Source: Burkholderiales bacterium | Lineage (GTDB): Bacteria > Pseudomonadota > Gammaproteobacteria > Burkholderiales > Burkholderiaceae_C | NCBI GenBank assembly: GCA_018971105.1 | Contig: JAGWVB010000005.1 | Coordinates: 1-43,086 of the forward strand | DNA: 43,086 bases | Direction: 5' to 3' | Part shown: positions 39,188 to 43,086 of the stretch, in pieces | Numbering within the stretch: the first letter of the stretch is position 1 | How the letters are laid out: each line of letters begins with the position of its first letter | Position numbers and translations under genes: made by a program | The notes under the pieces: generated by a model | What the model was told of the DNA's origin: nothing | Databases searched by the model: none | What the model saw: only the letters and a program-made list of their open reading frames with translations

Positions 39188-40252
39188 ATGTTCAGCTTCT
39201 TCAAGAAAAAGGTCGCGCCGGCGCCCGTCGCCCCTCCCGCGCCGACCGCGGCTGCGCCCGCGCCGGCAGCGCCGGCGCCATCCGCGACGGTCGCCGCAGC
39301 GGGCGTGGCCGAGCTCGCCGCGGCGCCAGCCCCCGAACCGCGCCGCGCCTGGTACCAGCGCCTGACCCAGGGCCTGCGCAGGACCGGCGCCGGCATCGCC
39401 CGCGTCTTCATCGGCACGCGCATCGACGACGCGCTCTACGAGGAACTCGAGGCCGCGCTGCTGCAGGCCGATGCCGGCGTCGGCGCGACGGCGGCGTTGC
39501 TGGCCGACCTCAAGCGGCGCGTCAAGGAGACCCAGGCCGGCGATCCGGCGGCGGTCAAGGCGCTGCTCGTCGATGCGCTGGCGCAATTGCTGGCGCCGCT
39601 CCAGCGCGAGCTCGCCGTCGGTGCCGCGACGCCGACCGTGATCATGGTCGTCGGCGTCAACGGCGCCGGCAAGACGACGAGCATCGGCAAGCTCACGCGC
39701 CATCTCGCCGAGGCCGACTGCAAGGTCATGCTCGCCGCCGCCGACACCTTCCGCGCCGCCGCGCGCGAGCAGCTCGCGGTCTGGGCCGACCGCAACCGGG
39801 TCGAGATCGTGAGCCAGGAGGGCGGCGACCCGGCCGCCGTGACCTTCGATGCGGTCAGCGCCGGCCGCGCCCGTGGCTGCGACGTCGTCATCGCCGACAC
39901 CGCCGGCCGCCTGCCGACGCAGGCCCATCTGATGGAGGAGCTGAAGAAGATCCGGCGCGTGATCGGCAAGGCCCAGGAGGGCGCGCCGCACGAGGTGCTG
40001 CTGGTCGTCGACGGCAACACGGGGCAGAACGCGCTCGCGCAGGTGAAGTCCTTCGACGCCGCGCTCGGCCTCACCGGGCTCGTCGTGACCAAGCTCGACG
40101 GCACGGCCAAGGGCGGCGTGCTGGCCGCGATCGCGCGCTGGGGCGCCGAGCAGGGGCGCGTCGTGCCGGTCTATTTCATCGGCGTCGGGGAACGGCTCGA
40201 GGACCTGCAGACCTTCGACGCGCGCGAGTTCGCCGCCGCCTTGCTCGACTAG
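39188..40252 (+). CDS. ftsY: Signal recognition particle receptor FtsY
   Basis: A 354-residue SRP receptor GTPase that docks ribosome-SRP complexes at the inner membrane. A short N-terminal basic segment (MFSFFKKK) and an Ala/Pro-rich linker (about 10-50), shorter than the acidic A domain of E. coli, precede the NG domain. G1 is GVNGAGKTT, then DTFRAAAREQL, G3 DTAGRLPTQ and G4 TKLDGTAKGG; YFIGVGERLEDLQ closes the domain. The ATG has no Shine-Dalgarno, but CATACT lies six bases upstream. Ffh, its partner, is encoded 0.9 kb to the right on the other strand. Confidence 0.96.
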   Translation: MFSFFKKKVAPAPVAPPAPTAAAPAPAAPAPSATVAAAGVAELAAAPAPEPRRAWYQRLTQGLRRTGAGIARVFIGTRIDDALYEELEAALLQADAGVGATAALLADLKRRVKETQAGDPAAVKALLVDALAQLLAPLQRELAVGAATPTVIMVVGVNGAGKTTSIGKLTRHLAEADCKVMLAAADTFRAAAREQLAVWADRNRVEIVSQEGGDPAAVTFDAVSAGRARGCDVVIADTAGRLPTQAHLMEELKKIRRVIGKAQEGAPHEVLLVVDGNTGQNALAQVKSFDAALGLTGLVVTKLDGTAKGGVLAAIARWGAEQGRVVPVYFIGVGERLEDLQTFDAREFAAALLD

Positions 40253-40284
40253 GCAGCGCCGGCGCGGCAAGCCGCCGGCGCTGC
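40253..40284. terminator. Hairpin between convergent ftsY and DUF2726 genes
   Basis: GCAGCGCCGGCG (40253-40264) and CGCCGGCGCTGC (40273-40284) form a perfect 12-base stem with an eight-base loop, starting immediately after the ftsY stop. No T-run follows, so it is a possible bidirectional terminator or mRNA end-protecting stem. Confidence 0.5.
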
Positions 40285-40292
40285 GGCGCGAT

Positions 40293-40994
40293 CTACGAAT
40301 GCGCCGCAGCGGTCTCGAATTCCTCGAAGAACGCCGACGGCACCGGATCATGGGCCTGGTCGAGCGCAGCCTGCATCGCCGCGCGGTCGCCATGGGCCAG
40401 CACCTCGGCGATGTCGGGCACGGGGATGAGCGGCATCGGGCGCGAACTCGTCGCCTTCAGCCCCGCCGCGGCCGGGCCGGCGAGCGCGGCCAGCGCGTTG
40501 CGCGCCTCGCCGACGCCGGGCAGGTCGCCTTCGCGCCAGGTGTGCACCGGAATGCCGGCGGCGCGCAGCACGCGTGCCATGCGCTCATGGCGGCGGCGCG
40601 CGCGCTGGCTTTCCTCGGCCGGCCGGATGTCGATCACGGCCAGCACCTTGGAGCCGCTGTCGCACAGCAGCAGATCGGCGCTGATCGAGCCGGCGCGCTG
40701 CAGCCAGTCGGCGTAGGAATGGCGCGTGGGCACGCGCACGAAACGCGCCAGCGGCACCTGTGCCAGCACCAGGAAACCGGGCATCGCGCGCTTGAGCAGA
40801 TCGTAGGCCTGGCGTTCGTCGATCGTGAGCACGCGTGCGGCCACCGGCTGCCAGTCGGCGACGGTGTCGAGCGCGTCGCGTGCGGCGTCGCGCCGGCGCT
40901 TGCGGCCGCGCCGCATGCGCAGGGCGATGGCGACCAGCGCCAGCAGCGCGCAGGCGGCGATCGCGTAGACGGCGGTGGCGGACAGGAATTCCAT
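40293..40994 (-). CDS. Membrane-anchored DUF2726-like protein
   Basis: A 233-residue protein with one N-terminal membrane helix (about 5-25, TAVYAIAACALLALVAIAL) and a basic stop-transfer segment (RMRRGRKRRRDAARD). The cytosolic part (about 45-170) has LTIDERQAYDLLKRAMPGFLVLAQVPLARFVRV, SADLLLCDSGSKVLAVIDI and ERMARVLRAAGIPVHTWR, the pattern of DUF2726, a family with a nuclease-like core of unknown role. The Asp in SADLL and the VIDI strand would be the core of such a fold. The C-terminal tail is not conserved. Convergent with ftsY and downstream of ffh. Confidence 0.7.
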   Translation of the reverse strand: MEFLSATAVYAIAACALLALVAIALRMRRGRKRRRDAARDALDTVADWQPVAARVLTIDERQAYDLLKRAMPGFLVLAQVPLARFVRVPTRHSYADWLQRAGSISADLLLCDSGSKVLAVIDIRPAEESQRARRRHERMARVLRAAGIPVHTWREGDLPGVGEARNALAALAGPAAAGLKATSSRPMPLIPVPDIAEVLAHGDRAAMQAALDQAHDPVPSAFFEEFETAAAHS

Positions 40995-41112
40995 GCGAGG
41001 CGGGCCGCGGCGACGGCGTATGCGGCGCTGCGGTCGCGCCCACCCTGAAGATCGGCCAAACCCGGCGGCGAATCAACCGCGCAAAGACAAAAGGCGTATC
41101 GAACCGTATCTG

Positions 41113-41177
41113 CCGGCCGCTTCCACCGGCCGCTTCCACCGGCCGCTTTCGCCGGCCGTCTGCGTCGGCCGTCTCAG
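41113..41177. repeat. Five-copy 13-base tandem repeat at the ffh stop
   Basis: Five units of 13 bases (CCGGCCGCTTCCA twice exactly, then CCGGCCGCTTTCG, CCGGCCGTCTGCG, TCGGCCGTCTCAG) run from the 3' flank into the ffh stop codon at 41174-41176. The units drift progressively toward the gene. It lies in the 179-base gap between ffh and the DUF2726 gene. A slippage-made minisatellite is the simplest reading. Confidence 0.75.
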
Positions 41178-42535
41178 CGCGGCATGCCAGGGAGGCCGCC
41201 GCCGCCCATGCGCCGCATCATCTTCATCAGGCCGCCGCCCTTCATCTTCTTCATCATCCCCTGCATCTGCTCGAACTGGTTGAGCAGGCGGTTGACCTCC
41301 TGCACGGCGACGCCGGCGCCGGCGGCGATGCGGCGCTTGCGGCTGGCCTTGATGAGCTCGGGCTTGCGCCGCTCGAGCGCCGTCATCGAGCAGATGATGC
41401 CCTCCATGCGCTTGACGTCGCGCTCGGCACGGCCCATGTCGGCGCCCGCGGCCTTGGCCGTGAGCTGGCTCGGCAACTTGTCCATCAGCCCGGCCAGCCC
41501 GCCCATCTTCTTCATCTGCGTGATCTGGCCCAGGAAATCGTTGAGGTCGAAGCCACCGCCCGACTTCATCTTGTCGGCGAATTTCTGCGCCGCCTCGATG
41601 TCGACGCCCTTCTGCACCTGCTCGACGAGGGCGACGATGTCGCCCATGCCGAGCACGCGCCCGGCGTGGCGTTCGGCGTCGAAGACCTCGAGCCCGTCGA
41701 TCTTCTCCGACACGCCGGCGAACTTGATCGGCGCGCCCGTGATCTGGCGCACCGAGAGCGCGGCGCCGCCGCGCGCATCGCCGTCGAGCTTGGTCAGCAC
41801 GACGCCGGTCAACGGCAGCGCGTCCTTGAACGCCTTGGCCGTGTTGACGGCGTCCTGGCCCTGCATCGCGTCGACGACGAACAGCGTCTCCACCGGCTTG
41901 AGCAGCGCGTGGAGCTCGCGGATCTCGGCCATCATCGCCTCGTCGATGCCCAGGCGCCCCGCGGTGTCGACGATCAGCACGTCGAAGTAATGGCGCCTCG
42001 CATGGTCGAGCGCGGCGAGCGCGATCGCGCTCGGCTGCTGGCCCGGGTCGGACGGGAACCACTCGGCGCCGGCCTGCGCGGTGACGGTCTTGAGCTGTTC
42101 GATCGCGGCCGGCCGGTAGACGTCGGCCGAGACCGTGAGCACCTTCTTGCGCCGCTGCTGGATCAGGTGGCGCGCGAGCTTGGCCGTCGTCGTCGTCTTG
42201 CCGGCGCCCTGCAGGCCGGCCATCAGGATCACCGCCGGCGGCTGCACCGCGAGGTCGATGTCGGCGATGCCCTCGCCCATCGTCGCCGCGAGCTCCTTGT
42301 GCACGATGCCGACCAGCATCTGCCCCGGATTCAGCGACGCCGCGACCTCCCGGCCCAGCGCCTTGTCCTTGACGCGGGCGATGAAGTCGCGCACGACGGG
42401 CAGCGCGACATCGGCCTCGAGCAGCGCCATGCGCACCTCGCGCAGCATGTCCTGGACATTGCTTTCGGTGATGCGGGCCTGGCCGCGCATCGTTTTGACC
42501 AGCTGGGACAGGCGGTCGGAGAGGGTCGAGGCCAT
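41174..42535 (-). CDS. ffh: Signal recognition particle protein Ffh
   Basis: A 453-residue SRP54 GTPase that binds signal sequences on nascent membrane proteins and 4.5S RNA. The N domain begins MASTLSDRLSQLVKTMRGQARITESNVQ. G1 is GLQGAGKTTTTAKLA, then DVYRPAAIEQL, G3 DTAGRLGID and G4 TKLDGDARGG. The C-terminal methionine-rich M domain has SMTALERRKPELI, SRKRRIAAGAG for RNA binding, and ends MMKKMKGGGLMKMMRRMGGGGLPGMPR. The start at 42535 matches the family; a longer in-frame extension overlaps ccsA and is rejected. Divergent from ccsA/ypjD, a common Burkholderiales pair. Confidence 0.97.
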   Translation of the reverse strand: MASTLSDRLSQLVKTMRGQARITESNVQDMLREVRMALLEADVALPVVRDFIARVKDKALGREVAASLNPGQMLVGIVHKELAATMGEGIADIDLAVQPPAVILMAGLQGAGKTTTTAKLARHLIQQRRKKVLTVSADVYRPAAIEQLKTVTAQAGAEWFPSDPGQQPSAIALAALDHARRHYFDVLIVDTAGRLGIDEAMMAEIRELHALLKPVETLFVVDAMQGQDAVNTAKAFKDALPLTGVVLTKLDGDARGGAALSVRQITGAPIKFAGVSEKIDGLEVFDAERHAGRVLGMGDIVALVEQVQKGVDIEAAQKFADKMKSGGGFDLNDFLGQITQMKKMGGLAGLMDKLPSQLTAKAAGADMGRAERDVKRMEGIICSMTALERRKPELIKASRKRRIAAGAGVAVQEVNRLLNQFEQMQGMMKKMKGGGLMKMMRRMGGGGLPGMPR

Positions 42536-42585
42536 GGGGTGGGCGGGCGGGGGGCAGCGGGGCCCGCGGTCATTACACTGTCGCG

Positions 42586-43086
42586 ATGATTCTATCGACC
42601 GCGTCACCGACCCTGGCGCCCGGCGGCGTGCTGCTGCTCGTGGTCGTCGCGCTGGCCCTCTACGGACTCGCGGCGCTGCCCTGGCTGCGGCGCTTCTCGG
42701 CCGCGGCACTGGTCGGCGGCTGGATGCTGCACGGCGTGCTGCTGCTGATCGACATCGCCGGCGTCGGCATGCACGAGCCGGGCGCCCGGCTTGGCTTCGC
42801 GCCGGTGCTCTCGCTCACCGTCTGGCTCGTCATCGCCGTCTACAGCGTCGAGAACCAGTTCGTGCCGCTGCCGGCCGTGCGCCAGTGGCTGGCCCTGGCC
42901 GGCGGCGTCGTGATCCTGCTCGGCGCCTTGTTCCCGGGCGAGATGCGGCCGATCTCCTCGCAATGGATCGAGCTGCATTTCGCGCTCGGCGTCGGCGCCT
43001 ACGCGCTGTTCGGCGCCGCCGTCGTGCATGCGCTGCTGCTCGACGGCGCCGAGCGGCGCCTGCGCGCGGCGCCGCGCCCCGGCCCG
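42586..43086 (+). CDS. Cytochrome c assembly protein CcsA/YpjD family (partial, runs off the window)
   Basis: The first 167 residues of a multi-pass inner-membrane protein; no stop before the window end. MILSTASPTLAPGGVLLLVVVALALYGLAALPWL and later hydrophobic segments (LVGGWMLHGVLLLIDI, LSLTVWLVIAVYSVEN, LALAGGVVILLGALFPGEM, LHFALGVGAYALFGAAVVHALLL) match the YpjD/HemX-like members of the CcsA family, with LHF and the following His in a likely haem region. The family handles haem in c-type cytochrome assembly, but the role of this branch is not settled. No Shine-Dalgarno; TACACT lies six bases before the ATG. It is absent from simple ORF lists because it lacks a stop here. Confidence 0.85.
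   Translation, partial: MILSTASPTLAPGGVLLLVVVALALYGLAALPWLRRFSAAALVGGWMLHGVLLLIDIAGVGMHEPGARLGFAPVLSLTVWLVIAVYSVENQFVPLPAVRQWLALAGGVVILLGALFPGEMRPISSQWIELHFALGVGAYALFGAAVVHALLLDGAERRLRAAPRPGP

Noticed and set aside
41113..41177. Possible CRISPR-like array near ffh
   Set aside because: The units are 13 bases, directly abutting without spacers; a simple tandem repeat.

Overview
This is a contiguous stretch of a very GC-rich betaproteobacterial chromosome. Gene content and order point to Burkholderiales, probably the Rubrivivax/Leptothrix/Sphaerotilus side: obg-proB, rplU-rpmA, ispB-tRNA-Pro-pilBCD-coaE-zapD-yacG, hemA-prfA-prmC, a matB-type malonyl-CoA synthetase, a cytochrome c4, and an isolated PEP-CTERM protein gene. 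The species assignment is inference. Most of the window is dense housekeeping sequence; no CRISPR array, intact insertion sequence or prophage is visible.

Left part (1-7.7 kb): monothiol glutaredoxin; a proS-lytic transglycosylase pair; the RNA pyrophosphohydrolase rppH, divergent from proS; a leftward rplU-rpmA-obg-proB block (ribosomal proteins L21/L27, ribosome-assembly GTPase, glutamate 5-kinase); then ispB (ubiquinone side chain) and tRNA-Pro(CGG). Type IV pilus/division part (7.8-13.5 kb): pilB, pilC, pilD, coaE, zapD and yacG run rightward with short gaps or overlaps. Chaperonin part (13.5-15.7 kb): groES-groEL behind a sigma70-like promoter and a CIRCE operator, closed by a clear terminator. 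Then come a DUF1631 protein, engB, cytochrome c4 and a 5.65-kb gene for a double-length UvrA protein with four ATPase cassettes.

Right part (24.6-43 kb): an alpha/beta hydrolase divergent from matB; a small outer-membrane-like protein; hemA-prfA-prmC (tetrapyrrole entry, release factor 1 and its methylase); miaB with a small secreted partner; a membrane GGDEF-EAL protein; a thioesterase and a membrane protein. A less GC-rich patch (about 37.2-39.05 kb) beside tRNA-Met carries a small orphan ORF, a three-arm hairpin region, and a PEP-CTERM gene with a good -24/-12 (sigma54) promoter. The window closes with ftsY, a DUF2726 protein, ffh and a truncated ccsA/ypjD gene. FtsY and Ffh are the two protein partners of the SRP targeting route, here 0.9 kb apart.

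Points most worth a second look: the tandem UvrA with one degenerate zinc site; the sigma54-type promoter and upstream elements of the lone PEP-CTERM gene; a set of housekeeping genes (ispB, engB, hemA, ftsY, ccsA) that lack a Shine-Dalgarno but have a -10-like hexamer 5-7 bases before the start codon, suggesting leaderless mRNAs; and the mutually exclusive hairpins in the gene-poor patch.
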